Under the pieces are notes generated by a model. That model saw nothing but the letters and a program-made list of their open reading frames with translations, did not search any database and was not told the origin of the DNA. This document shows, piece by piece, positions 1-7,486 of a DNA stretch of 28,165 nucleotides. The stretch comes from Lachnospiraceae bacterium UBA1683. GTDB lineage: Bacteria; Bacillota; Clostridia; Lachnospirales; Lachnospiraceae. The stretch lies in assembly GCA_002320245.1 (NCBI GenBank), contig DCKD01000062.1, positions 1 to 28,165 on the forward strand, in the 5' to 3' direction. The position numbers were made by a program, and so were the translations under genes. The first letter of the stretch is position 1, and every line of letters starts with the position of its first letter.

Positions 1-218
1 AAGCTCGTCACGGGGGCGGCTATTTAAATTGTCAACATTTTTTTATTTTGTTTATAATTAATTTATTTTATGTATTTTTTTCTTTATTTTCATAGTTTTT
101 AAACAACTTCCATTTTCTATTGTCAATTTTTATTGTATTTTTGAATATTTAATCTATATAAATAAGTTAATTTTACTGTCATTTGTAAATTAAGCCTCTT
201 TTTATTATCACATTTTAA

Positions 219-247
219 TTGTTACACGGGTAAATTTGTGATATAAT
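219..247 (+). promoter_or_regulatory. Sigma-A promoter of the LacI-family gene
   Basis: A -35 box TTGTTA at 219-224 is followed after exactly 17 bases by a perfect -10 box TATAAT at 242-247, preceded by TG one base upstream (extended -10). It faces the LacI-family gene at 411 and would leave an untranslated leader of roughly 155 bases. The match is seen in the sequence; its activity is inferred. Confidence 0.7.
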
Positions 248-259
248 ATTTCAAATATT
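245..259. promoter_or_regulatory. Possible operator palindrome over the -10 box
   Basis: AATATTT and AAATATT form a perfect 7-bp inverted repeat around a single C. It overlaps the end of the -10 box and the expected transcription start. Repressors of this family often control their own gene from such a position. LacI-family operators usually have a central CG pair, which is absent here, and AT-rich DNA gives such palindromes by chance, so this is a weak call. Confidence 0.25.
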
Positions 260-410
260 TATAGAGATGAGCAAAACACACTAATTTAAAAATAAGTTTT
301 GGCAGCTAGTTTCTTCTCTTTGATAGAAAGGTGTTTTTTTTATAGCATAGCGAAGCTAGCGTAAGTCCAAATCCTACGATAATCATAAAAAGGAGTTGAA
401 CTTTTATCCT
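248..410 (+). promoter_or_regulatory. Long structured 5' leader of the LacI-family gene
   Basis: The leader is about 155-160 bases. GCTAGTTTC at 305-313 can pair with GAAGCTAGC at 352-360 (9 bp, one G-U). Inside that loop lies a run of eight T at about 333-340, preceded by a small TTTCT/AGAAA hairpin. This might be an attenuator, but it matches no riboswitch class I recognise. The Shine-Dalgarno AAGGAG ends at 395, about 15 bases before the chosen ATG. Confidence 0.3.
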
Positions 411-1463
411 ATGTCAACATTAAAAGATGTTGCAGAAAAGGCGGGTGTATCGACTGCAACAGTTTCCAACGTGCTTACCGGCGCAAAACCAGTACGTCCG
501 GAATTGAAGCAGAAAGTGCTGGATACCATTAATGAACTGAACTATTCTCCTAGACGCAGCCCCAAAAAAGCGCATAGTATCTCTTCTAAAACATTAGGGG
601 TTATCATGACACAGTTGGACTGCATTTTTTTTCCATTGGTAATCTCTGGTATTCAAAAAATTGCAATGGGAAACAACTTTGATATCACTTTCTACCCTAC
701 CAATTATGATAGAAGCCTAGAAAAGAAATATATTAAGAATCTGGTAAACAACAATGTTTCGGGAATCATCTTAGATACTGTCGTGCCCCTAACAGATATT
801 AACTATTTTAAAGAAATGGGAAGTCTAAAGCATAATAATTCCCGAATTCCAGTAATCAGTATTCAAGAAGATTTGACAGCCTTTGGAATCACATCCATTG
901 TTTTGGATAGTATTCACGGCGGCTACATGGCTACAGAACACCTTATTCAAAAAGGCTGCAAGAAGATTGCCTGTATCACCGGTCCCACAGCTGCCGGATG
1001 GGCCGCCGACCGCCTAAAAGGATATCAGAACTGTTTAAAACAGCACGGACTTCCAACGAACAGCAGCTACTTTTCAGTCAGTGACTGTACCCTGGCGGGT
1101 GGTTATCAAGCAGCAAACTTATTATTAATGAATGCCATTGATTTTGATGGAATGGTTGTACAGAATGATTTAATGGCGATAGGTGCCCTAAAAGCCTTAA
1201 GAGAAAGGGGTTATAAAATTCCGGATGAGGTAAAGGTAATCGGATATGATAATGTTTTCATAACCACATTAGTTTCCCCTTCTATCACATCCATCCATAT
1301 ACCAAAACAACGTTTAGGAGAGGAAGCTGCGCGCTATTTAATCCAGGAAATCGAAGGCGTTTCTGAACACGTAGGGCATAAATTGGAATTGCCTCTTTCA
1401 CTCATTGAAAGACAAACCACAAATGCAAAAATCCCAGAAAACTGGGACTTATTTCTTGCATAG
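411..1463 (+). CDS. LacI/GalR-family transcriptional regulator
   Basis: This is a DNA-binding repressor or activator that responds to a small ligand, usually a sugar or nucleoside. From the ATG at 411 the protein is 350 residues, normal for the family. It opens with the classic LacI helix-turn-helix (TLKDVAEKAGVSTATVSNVL) and the hinge-region pattern around NYSPRR. The rest is a periplasmic-binding-protein-like effector domain (GPTAAGWAADRLKGY, then QNDLMAIGAL and the family's VIGYDN motif near the C-terminus). A TTG at 396 is in frame five codons earlier, but it abuts the AAGGAG ribosome site, and family proteins begin at MSTLKDV or similar, so ATG 411 is preferred. It is the only plus-strand gene and is convergent with nadA. 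No metabolic neighbour reveals its ligand, so the target operon is unknown. Confidence 0.93.
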   Translation: MSTLKDVAEKAGVSTATVSNVLTGAKPVRPELKQKVLDTINELNYSPRRSPKKAHSISSKTLGVIMTQLDCIFFPLVISGIQKIAMGNNFDITFYPTNYDRSLEKKYIKNLVNNNVSGIILDTVVPLTDINYFKEMGSLKHNNSRIPVISIQEDLTAFGITSIVLDSIHGGYMATEHLIQKGCKKIACITGPTAAGWAADRLKGYQNCLKQHGLPTNSSYFSVSDCTLAGGYQAANLLLMNAIDFDGMVVQNDLMAIGALKALRERGYKIPDEVKVIGYDNVFITTLVSPSITSIHIPKQRLGEEAARYLIQEIEGVSEHVGHKLELPLSLIERQTTNAKIPENWDLFLA

Positions 1464-1543
1464 AGCCATTATCCCTTTACCTCAGGTTGAAGAAAATCGA
1501 GAACGTTATTGTCGGCTCCGATGGCTGATGGTATCATTTTGGA

Positions 1544-1565
1544 GGGCATTGCTTCCACAATGCCC
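1544..1565. repeat. Hairpin between convergent genes
   Basis: GGGCATTG and CAATGCCC form a perfect 8-bp stem with a 6-base loop, between the LacI-family stop (1463) and the nadA stop (1578). Neither side has a T-run, so it is not a standard intrinsic terminator, although its position between convergent genes suggests a role in ending transcripts. Confidence 0.35.
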
Positions 1566-1577
1566 GTTACTGATTGG

Positions 1578-2501
1578 CTACGGGGATACGGGAGTCGCCA
1601 ATTCCAGCATCCGCTCCAACGGCTTTGCCGCTTTTGCCCTCAGCGATTCTTCCAAAACCACTTCCGGCCATAATGTCTCAAGTGCATCCTTCACATCTTT
1701 TAAACGAACCATTTTCATATTTGGACAAAACTGTCTGTGCCCCACCGAGTAAAATCTCTTTTTCTTATTTTTAAGCTGTAGTTCATAGAATACTCCCATC
1801 TCCGTACAGATGAGAAACTCCTTCTTATCTGACTGTGTCGCATAATCAATAATCTGGGATGTACTTCCGATAAAATCGGACAGCTTCAGCACATCTTCTG
1901 AACATTCCGGGTGCGTCAGCACAAGCGCCTCCGGATGTACCTCCTTTGCTTTTATCAGCTCATCCTTGTGTATGCTCTTATGTACATGGCAAAATCCGTC
2001 GTTGAAAATAAAATGTTTTTCCGGTATCAGCTTTGCCACATACCGTCCAAGATTTTCATCCGGAATAAAGAAAATATCTTGACTCGGAAGGTTCTTAACA
2101 ATCCGAAGTGCGTTAGAAGATGTCACACATACATCGGACTCTGCTTTTATCTCCGCCGTCGAGTTCACATAACATACCACAGATACATCCGGATACTCTG
2201 TGCGTACCTGACGGATGCGTTCCACGTTAGCCATATGCGCCATCGGACAGTCTGCATGTCCATTTGCCATAACAACCCGTTTCTTCGGATTCAGGATTTT
2301 CGCACTCTCGCCCATGAAAGACACCCCACAGAATATAATTGTACTCTCAGGCACTTTCGTTGCAAGTTCTGCCAAATAATAGGAATCTCCTACATAATCC
2401 GCAATTTCCTGTACTGCTCCGTCCATATAATAATGCGCCAATATTACCGCATCCCTTTCTTTTTTCAATTTCTGAATCTGTTCTTTTATCTCTTCACTCA
2501 T
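1578..2501 (-). CDS. nadA: Quinolinate synthase A
   Basis: NadA is the [4Fe-4S] enzyme that condenses iminoaspartate with dihydroxyacetone phosphate to make quinolinate in de novo NAD synthesis. The 307-residue length is typical. Three conserved cluster cysteines are visible at about residues 85 (ADCPMAHM), 171 (GFCHVH) and 259 (CPNMK), together with the family's AHYY, CGVSFMGESAKIL and VTSSNA motifs. The gene stands alone: nadB (L-aspartate oxidase) and nadC, the usual operon partners, are absent from the window. Its partners are presumably elsewhere, or iminoaspartate comes from aspartate dehydrogenase. It has a perfect consensus promoter just upstream. The Shine-Dalgarno before ATG 2501 is purine-rich (GTGGGGAAG). 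I see no NiaR-type operator that I can recognise. Confidence 0.96.
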   Translation of the reverse strand: MSEEIKEQIQKLKKERDAVILAHYYMDGAVQEIADYVGDSYYLAELATKVPESTIIFCGVSFMGESAKILNPKKRVVMANGHADCPMAHMANVERIRQVRTEYPDVSVVCYVNSTAEIKAESDVCVTSSNALRIVKNLPSQDIFFIPDENLGRYVAKLIPEKHFIFNDGFCHVHKSIHKDELIKAKEVHPEALVLTHPECSEDVLKLSDFIGSTSQIIDYATQSDKKEFLICTEMGVFYELQLKNKKKRFYSVGHRQFCPNMKMVRLKDVKDALETLWPEVVLEESLRAKAAKPLERMLELATPVSP

Positions 2502-2550
2502 ATCTGCTTCCCCACTTTATTTTCCTATTTGTTTAGTATGTTTTTCTGAT

Positions 2551-2579
2551 ATTATATATCTGTCCAGGGGCTTTGTCAA
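2551..2579 (-). promoter_or_regulatory. Perfect consensus sigma-A promoter of nadA
   Basis: Read on the minus strand, TTGACA (2574-2579) and TATAAT (2551-2556) are separated by exactly 17 bases. The start of transcription should fall near 2543, giving a leader of about 40 bases before nadA. Such a complete consensus match is uncommon for a biosynthetic gene and suggests strong expression unless a repressor acts on it. Confidence 0.88.
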
Positions 2580-3066
2580 CTTCCGCTTTGTAAGCCGTCC
2601 GGTCGATAAATTGCTGAATTGAAAAAGTAAATTCCAAGATTCAAAGTTAAGTTCACATCCCATTGAGTCAAGCATTCAAAACTCGTCCCTTTTGGGAGAA
2701 CCATGCGACGCAGTGTATGAGCACTTTCCGCACTACTGGTGGGGGATTTATTATAAATGTCTTTGGTTACACATTCAAAGCATGAGATTCTTCCGTTCCA
2801 TCATGACTGTCGGTTATCGCAATGCCAGGGGAGCCCGAGACATGAAACACAAAATCAACAAAATGTCCCGAAAAATCCCATTACTTTTTTACTATAACGG
2901 GATGATATCGGGTTGTCTTTGTCTAAATACACTAAAAATAGGTGTTGTGTTTTGGATATTTTAAACTTATCTAATAGTTCAACACGGAAGAAGAGACTGT
3001 GTTGAACTATTAGGGTATCTCTTTTCATGCCGCCGTCATCAGACCGCATTCGGGCATAATCTAATC
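2580..3066. other. Gene-free stretch, possible decayed element
   Basis: Nearly 490 bases separate the nadA promoter from the end of the V-ATPase operon. Short open frames occur on both strands (2692-2964 plus; 2855-3049 minus) but have no good ribosome binding site and resemble no protein I know. The only clear structure is the inverted repeat at 2971-3013. The length and the lack of genes would fit a decayed mobile element, but no transposase motif is visible. Confidence 0.4.
2971..3013. repeat. Perfect 15-bp inverted repeat
   Basis: CTAATAGTTCAACAC (2971-2985) and GTGTTGAACTATTAG (2999-3013) are exact reverse complements around a 13-base loop. It lies 53 bases past the stop of the V-ATPase D gene. 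No T-run follows on the minus strand, and only a mixed TCTCTTTT follows on the plus strand, so it is not a textbook terminator. It may still end or stabilise the V-ATPase transcript, or be part of a small mobile repeat. Confidence 0.75.
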
Positions 3067-3723
3067 TTATGTTTCACTATAATGATGCGCTTCTTCCAAC
3101 ATCATGTCTTTTACTTTCATCAAACGAATCTGTGTACTGCGCTCATTCTCATCGAGTTTCATAGTGATATATTTGATATTTTTCTCGGTTTCTGGAATGA
3201 TGACATGCTCCAGTGCATTGACACGCCGTCTTGTCTTTTCTATCTCTGCCGCCATCAACTGACATGCTTTTTCGCATTCCGCAAGGCGTATCATATCCGG
3301 GAGAATGTCTCCAAGTGATTTGACCGCACCGTCCAAGTCGCTGGAGGTAAATGCAAATCCATAGGAATAGATATCATTCTCATCTGCGGTTCTTGTTTTA
3401 TAGTCAAATTTCGGGATTTCCACGCTCATGACATTTTCTTCATCGAGGACCAAATTGATTTCCTGCTTCGGCGCCATCAGTGCGGTGTGAAGTTCCGCCT
3501 CTGACATTCCTGCCTTCGCAATTACAAAGTTTTTATTGGCGGATAAAATACCTGCCTCCACCCGTTTGCGCACCTCCATATTTTCCCGTACCAAATCCAG
3601 ATAACGGCGCATCAGCTCATCACGCTTGTCTTTCAGGAGCTTATGCCCCCGAACTGCCGTAATCCGTTTCTTTTTCAGACGCGTTAATTCCATTCGGGTT
3701 GGATTTACCTGTGCAGATGCCAT
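3067..3723 (-). CDS. ntpD: V-type ATP synthase/ATPase subunit D (central stalk)
   Basis: Subunit D is the rotor shaft that turns inside the A3B3 head and passes torque to the membrane ring. The 218 residues fit the family. The N-terminus has the signature NPTRMELTRLKKKR followed by a long helix (KLLKDKRDELMRRY), and a second long helix lies near the C-terminus (EKTRRRVNALEHVIIP), making the antiparallel coiled coil. It is the last gene of the operon. A strong ribosome site (AGAGGTGATT) precedes ATG 3723. It is separated from subunit B by 159 bases that hold a nested repeat, an unusual interruption inside this otherwise tight operon. Confidence 0.95.
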   Translation of the reverse strand: MASAQVNPTRMELTRLKKKRITAVRGHKLLKDKRDELMRRYLDLVRENMEVRKRVEAGILSANKNFVIAKAGMSEAELHTALMAPKQEINLVLDEENVMSVEIPKFDYKTRTADENDIYSYGFAFTSSDLDGAVKSLGDILPDMIRLAECEKACQLMAAEIEKTRRRVNALEHVIIPETEKNIKYITMKLDENERSTQIRLMKVKDMMLEEAHHYSET

Positions 3724-3761
3724 GCGGAATCACCTCTCTTTCTTGTTTCCTTATTTTCTGA

Positions 3762-3875
3762 TTTCCATGGGGACAGTCATCCTTGCTTGCTTTCATGGGG
3801 ACAGTCACCTTCACTCCGCTCAGGAGGGCTGTCCCCATTACAGTCGTCTCCGCTCAGGAGGGCTGTCCCCATTAC
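3762..3875. repeat. REP-like nested repeat inside the V-ATPase operon
   Basis: Two copies of ATGGGGACAG (3767-3776, 3795-3804) face two copies of its reverse complement CTGTCCCCAT (3829-3838, 3863-3872), giving one hairpin nested inside another. The right part is a perfect 28-base direct repeat (3814-3841 and 3848-3875) beginning CTCCGCTCAGGAGG. The GGGGACAGTC / CTGTCCCC palindrome resembles the REP elements mobilised by REP-associated tyrosine transposases, although no transposase lies nearby. It fills the gap between subunits B and D and stops short of the D ribosome binding site. Confidence 0.8.
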
Positions 3876-3882
3876 GGCGCTT

Positions 3883-5253
3883 TTACTTTCCGTAATACAT
3901 ATCCAGGTATTTATCATCGATTCGTTTCAGCTCGGTACGTGGCAGCATGGATAATAATTTCCAGCCGATATCGAGGGTTTCTTCTATACTTCGGTCAGTG
4001 CCGTATCCCTGAGAAACGTATTCTTTTTCAAATGCGTCGGCAAACCGGGCATAAACCAAATCAATCTCGGTCAGCGCCGCCTCACCCAGAATGACCATCA
4101 GTTCTTTTGCATCTTTCCCCCGTGCATATGCAGCAAACAACTGGTTCATGGTGTTTGCATGGTCCGCACGCGTCTTACCTTCGCCGATTCCTTTATCTTT
4201 CAGACGGGATAGGGATGGAAGGACGTCGATTGGCGGCGTTACACCTTTGCGGTACAGGTCACGGCTCAGGATAATCTGTCCCTCGGTGATGTAACCGGTC
4301 AGGTCCGGAATCGGATGTGTCTTGTCATCTTCCGGCATGGTCAGAATCGGAATCATTGTGATACTTCCTTTCTTTCCGTTCTGCCGTCCGGCTCTCTCAT
4401 ACAGTGACGCAAGGTCTGTGTACATATATCCCGGATATCCACGCCGTCCGGGCACTTCTTTCCGTGCAGCGGACACCTCACGGAGCGCATCTGCGTAGTT
4501 GGTGATATCGGTCAGGATAACCAATACGTGCATATCTTTTTCAAATGCAAGGTATTCTGCCGCCGTCAGTGCCACACGCGGTGTCGAAATACGCTCGATT
4601 GCCGGGTCATTTGCCAGATTGACAAACAATACTGTACGGTCAATTGCTCCGGTTTCTTTAAAGCTTTCCACAAAGAAGTTTGATTCTTCGAAGGTTATTC
4701 CCATTGCAGCAAATACAACGGCGAATTTTTCACCCGTTCCAAGTACTTTTGCCTGTCTTGCAATCTGTGCTGCAAGATTGGCGTGCGGCAAACCGGATGC
4801 GGAGAAGATCGGCAGTTTCTGTCCGCGGACCAGTGTGTTCAGACCGTCAATCGCAGACACTCCTGTCTGGATAAATTCTTCCGGGTAGCTTCTGGCTGCC
4901 GGATTCATCGGCAGACCATTGATGTCCATACGCGCCTCCGGCAGAATCTCCGGTCCGTCATCGATCGGCCGCCCCATTCCGTCAAAGACACGTCCCAGCA
5001 TGTCCTCGGATACGCCAAGCTCCATGCTCCGCCCTAGGAAACGCACCTTACTGTTGGAGAGGTTGATTCCTGTGGAACTTTCAAACAACTGTACAAGTGC
5101 ATCACTGCCATTGATTTCCAACACTTTACAGCGGCGGACCTCTCCGCCTGCAAGCTCAATCTCTCCAAGTTCATCATAGGTCACATGCTCCACGCCCCGC
5201 ACCAGCATCAGCGGTCCGGCTACTTCCTGTATCGTTCTGTACTCTTTCGGCAT
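3883..5253 (-). CDS. ntpB: V-type ATP synthase/ATPase subunit B (non-catalytic)
   Basis: Subunit B alternates with A in the A3B3 head and contributes to the nucleotide sites without hydrolysing ATP. The 456 residues match the family. In place of a working P-loop it has the degenerate SASGLPHANLA at residues 151-161, the hallmark of B subunits. Arginine 350 in LPSLSRLKDKG corresponds in number and context to the arginine finger of the E. hirae B subunit. The C-terminal half carries TDITNYADALREVS and RRGYPGYMYTDLASLYERAGR. The ATG at 5253 directly abuts the stop codon of subunit A (TAA then ATG), which suggests translational coupling. Confidence 0.97.
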   Translation of the reverse strand: MPKEYRTIQEVAGPLMLVRGVEHVTYDELGEIELAGGEVRRCKVLEINGSDALVQLFESSTGINLSNSKVRFLGRSMELGVSEDMLGRVFDGMGRPIDDGPEILPEARMDINGLPMNPAARSYPEEFIQTGVSAIDGLNTLVRGQKLPIFSASGLPHANLAAQIARQAKVLGTGEKFAVVFAAMGITFEESNFFVESFKETGAIDRTVLFVNLANDPAIERISTPRVALTAAEYLAFEKDMHVLVILTDITNYADALREVSAARKEVPGRRGYPGYMYTDLASLYERAGRQNGKKGSITMIPILTMPEDDKTHPIPDLTGYITEGQIILSRDLYRKGVTPPIDVLPSLSRLKDKGIGEGKTRADHANTMNQLFAAYARGKDAKELMVILGEAALTEIDLVYARFADAFEKEYVSQGYGTDRSIEETLDIGWKLLSMLPRTELKRIDDKYLDMYYGK

Positions 5254-7020
5254 TTAGAAGTCCCCCTTTCCCAATGTGTTGGCAATCTCAACATGAAGTT
5301 CCTCGTTGACTTTTCTGTATTCTTCCTCCACCTTATCTTCCGGCACATATTTGAACCTGCCAATCTGCTCCCGCACCGGCATCTGAATCAGTTTCTGCAG
5401 CGGCGCACCTTTTTCCAACGCTGCAACTGACTCCTCATAAAACGCGAGTACAAGATGCATCATCATATACTGTTTTTTCAGCGAAGTGTACGTGTCAATC
5501 TCATGGAAGGAGTTCTGGTGCAGAAAATCTTCCCGAATCGAACGCGCTGCCTCCATTTTCAGACGGTCGCCTGCAGACAGCGCATCCATGCCGACCATCT
5601 TCACAATTTCTTCCAGCTCTGCCTCCTCCTGCAAAATTGTCATCATCTTCTGGCGGTTTTCCATCCAGTCTGCCTCAACATGCTCATTGAACCATAACTC
5701 CATATTATCAAGATACAGTGAGTAACTGTTCAGCCAGTTAATTGCCGGGAAATGTCTCTTATATGCCAATGCGGAATCCAGCCCCCAGAACACCTTGACA
5801 ATACGCAGGGTTGCCTGAGACACCGGCTCGGAAATATCACCGCCCGGAGGGGATACTGCCCCGATTACCGACAGTGCGCCTTCCCTTCCTTCTTTTCCCA
5901 GTGAAATAACATGTCCTGCCCGTTCATAAAACTGCGCCAGACGGCTGCCCAGATATGCCGGATAGCCTTCCTCACCGGGCATCTCTTCCAGGCGTCCTGA
6001 CATCTCACGGAGCGCCTCCGCCCAGCGGGAGGTCGAGTCCGCCATCAATGCTACCGAATATCCCATATCCCGAAAATATTCCGCAATCGTAATTCCGGTA
6101 TAAATGGATGCCTCACGCGCCGCAACCGGCATATCCGACGTATTTGCAATCAGAACAGTTCTCTGCATCAGAGACTGTCCCGTTTTCGGGTCTTTCAGTT
6201 CCGGAAACTCATTCAACACATCGGTCATCTCATTTCCACGTTCCCCGCATCCGATATAGACAACGATATCCGCCTCCGCCCACTTCGCAAGCTGATGCTG
6301 AATCACAGTTTTTCCACTCCCGAACGGTCCCGGTACTGCTGCCACACCACCTTTCGCCAACGGGAAAAAGGTATCGATAACACGCTGCCCTGTAACAAGC
6401 GGCATATCCGGAGATAGTTTTTTCTGATACGGACGCCCTCTCCGGACAGGCCATCTCTGCATAAGCGTCAGATCCTTCTCTCCTTTTTCCGTCTCAATTA
6501 CCGCGACTGTCTCTTCCACCGTAAATTCTCCGGATTTGATTTCTTTTACGGTTCCCTTCACACCATACGGAACCATAATCTTCTGCTGAACGACAATCGT
6601 CTCCTGTACCGTACCGATGATATCTCCCGTTTCAACTTCGTCCCCTATGGAAACCGTCGGAACAAACTCCCATTTGAGGTCACGTTTCAGGGAAGGGACT
6701 TCCACCCCGCGTTTCAGATTGTTTCCTGATACTTTCATAATATCATCCAACGGTCGCTGGATCCCGTCATAAATACTTGTAATCAGACCCGGTCCCAGTT
6801 CCACGGACATCGGAACCCCCATGGATTCCACCGGTTCCCCCGGTCCCAGTCCGGATGTCTCCTCATATACCTGAATGGATGCCTCATCACCGTGCATCTC
6901 AATAATTTCGCCAATCAGCCTTTGTCTGCTGACACGAACAACGTCAAACATGTTCGCATCGCGCATGCCCGATGCAATGACAAGCGGACCTGCGACTTTT
7001 TTAATTACGCCTGTACTCAT
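5254..7020 (-). CDS. ntpA: V-type ATP synthase/ATPase subunit A (catalytic)
   Basis: Subunit A is the catalytic ATP-binding subunit of the head. At 588 residues it has the usual length, including the extra bulge domain (about residues 110-190) that separates V-type A from F-type beta subunits. The Walker A motif GPFGSGKT is at 231-238, with the catalytic GER triad at 259-261 and the Walker B and downstream signature in SVALMADSTSRWAEALREMSGR. The start MSTGVIKKVAGPLV is typical. It lies 148 bases below subunit F, the second-largest gap in the operon, where a small inverted repeat (CCTGAAC 7056-7062, GTTCAGG 7070-7076) could shape the ratio of subunits. It abuts subunit B with no spacing. Confidence 0.98.
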   Translation of the reverse strand: MSTGVIKKVAGPLVIASGMRDANMFDVVRVSRQRLIGEIIEMHGDEASIQVYEETSGLGPGEPVESMGVPMSVELGPGLITSIYDGIQRPLDDIMKVSGNNLKRGVEVPSLKRDLKWEFVPTVSIGDEVETGDIIGTVQETIVVQQKIMVPYGVKGTVKEIKSGEFTVEETVAVIETEKGEKDLTLMQRWPVRRGRPYQKKLSPDMPLVTGQRVIDTFFPLAKGGVAAVPGPFGSGKTVIQHQLAKWAEADIVVYIGCGERGNEMTDVLNEFPELKDPKTGQSLMQRTVLIANTSDMPVAAREASIYTGITIAEYFRDMGYSVALMADSTSRWAEALREMSGRLEEMPGEEGYPAYLGSRLAQFYERAGHVISLGKEGREGALSVIGAVSPPGGDISEPVSQATLRIVKVFWGLDSALAYKRHFPAINWLNSYSLYLDNMELWFNEHVEADWMENRQKMMTILQEEAELEEIVKMVGMDALSAGDRLKMEAARSIREDFLHQNSFHEIDTYTSLKKQYMMMHLVLAFYEESVAALEKGAPLQKLIQMPVREQIGRFKYVPEDKVEEEYRKVNEELHVEIANTLGKGDF

Positions 7021-7168
7021 CTGACGAACTCCTTTCTGCCAATAATCTCATGTCTCCTGAACCGCTAATGTTCAGGAATATCGTGCGGCTCCTTCCCATC
7101 TGTCCGATACATCCCGCCGGTCATACCGTGCTCTTTCAGGCCCGGCGGCGCGGATGTTGCCTGAATGA

Positions 7169-7486
7169 TTATTCCGAAAACAGAATATCACTGCCGACCG
7201 CCTGCTCAACCGTCTTTTTGACACCCCCGACTCCTGCCCCGGTATTCCCGGATACGCCGGGAATCTGAATAATCGCCGGGAATGTCTGCTCCCGATACTC
7301 TTCTATCACCTCTGTCACCTCTGCCGCGAATCTCTCTGTAATATAGATAATCCCATACTTCCCTGCTGCAAGCTGGTGCAGCTTATCTACTGTCTCCTCC
7401 CGGTTTCTGACTGGACAGATGCTAAGACCGAGCGTCGCAAATCCATAGATACTGTCATAATCGCCGATTACTGCAATCTTATACAT
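7169..7486 (-). CDS. ntpG: V-type ATP synthase/ATPase subunit F (central stalk)
   Basis: Subunit F (named NtpG in Enterococcus hirae) is a small Rossmann-like protein that binds subunit D in the rotor. It is 105 residues, the usual size. The N-terminus MYKIAVIGDYDSIYGFATLG is characteristic: family members begin with a hydrophobic strand, IGD, and a glycine-rich turn. A YGIIYITERFA segment follows, as is standard. Its ATG (7486) overlaps the last codons of subunit C by 8 bases, so the two are translationally coupled. Its C-terminus (GVKKTVEQAVGSDIL) matches the helix that docks to the head. Confidence 0.94.
   Translation of the reverse strand: MYKIAVIGDYDSIYGFATLGLSICPVRNREETVDKLHQLAAGKYGIIYITERFAAEVTEVIEEYREQTFPAIIQIPGVSGNTGAGVGGVKKTVEQAVGSDILFSE

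Noticed and set aside
1911..2549. Open frame of 212 codons on the plus strand opposite nadA
   Set aside because: It is antisense to a clear NadA and the protein is low-complexity Tyr/Cys/His-rich with no ribosome site, as expected for a mirror frame.
3814..3875. Two exact 28-base direct repeats, possible CRISPR
   Set aside because: Only two copies with a 6-base gap, and each contains part of a palindrome shared with the flanking sequence. There are no cas genes. It fits a REP-like repeat better.
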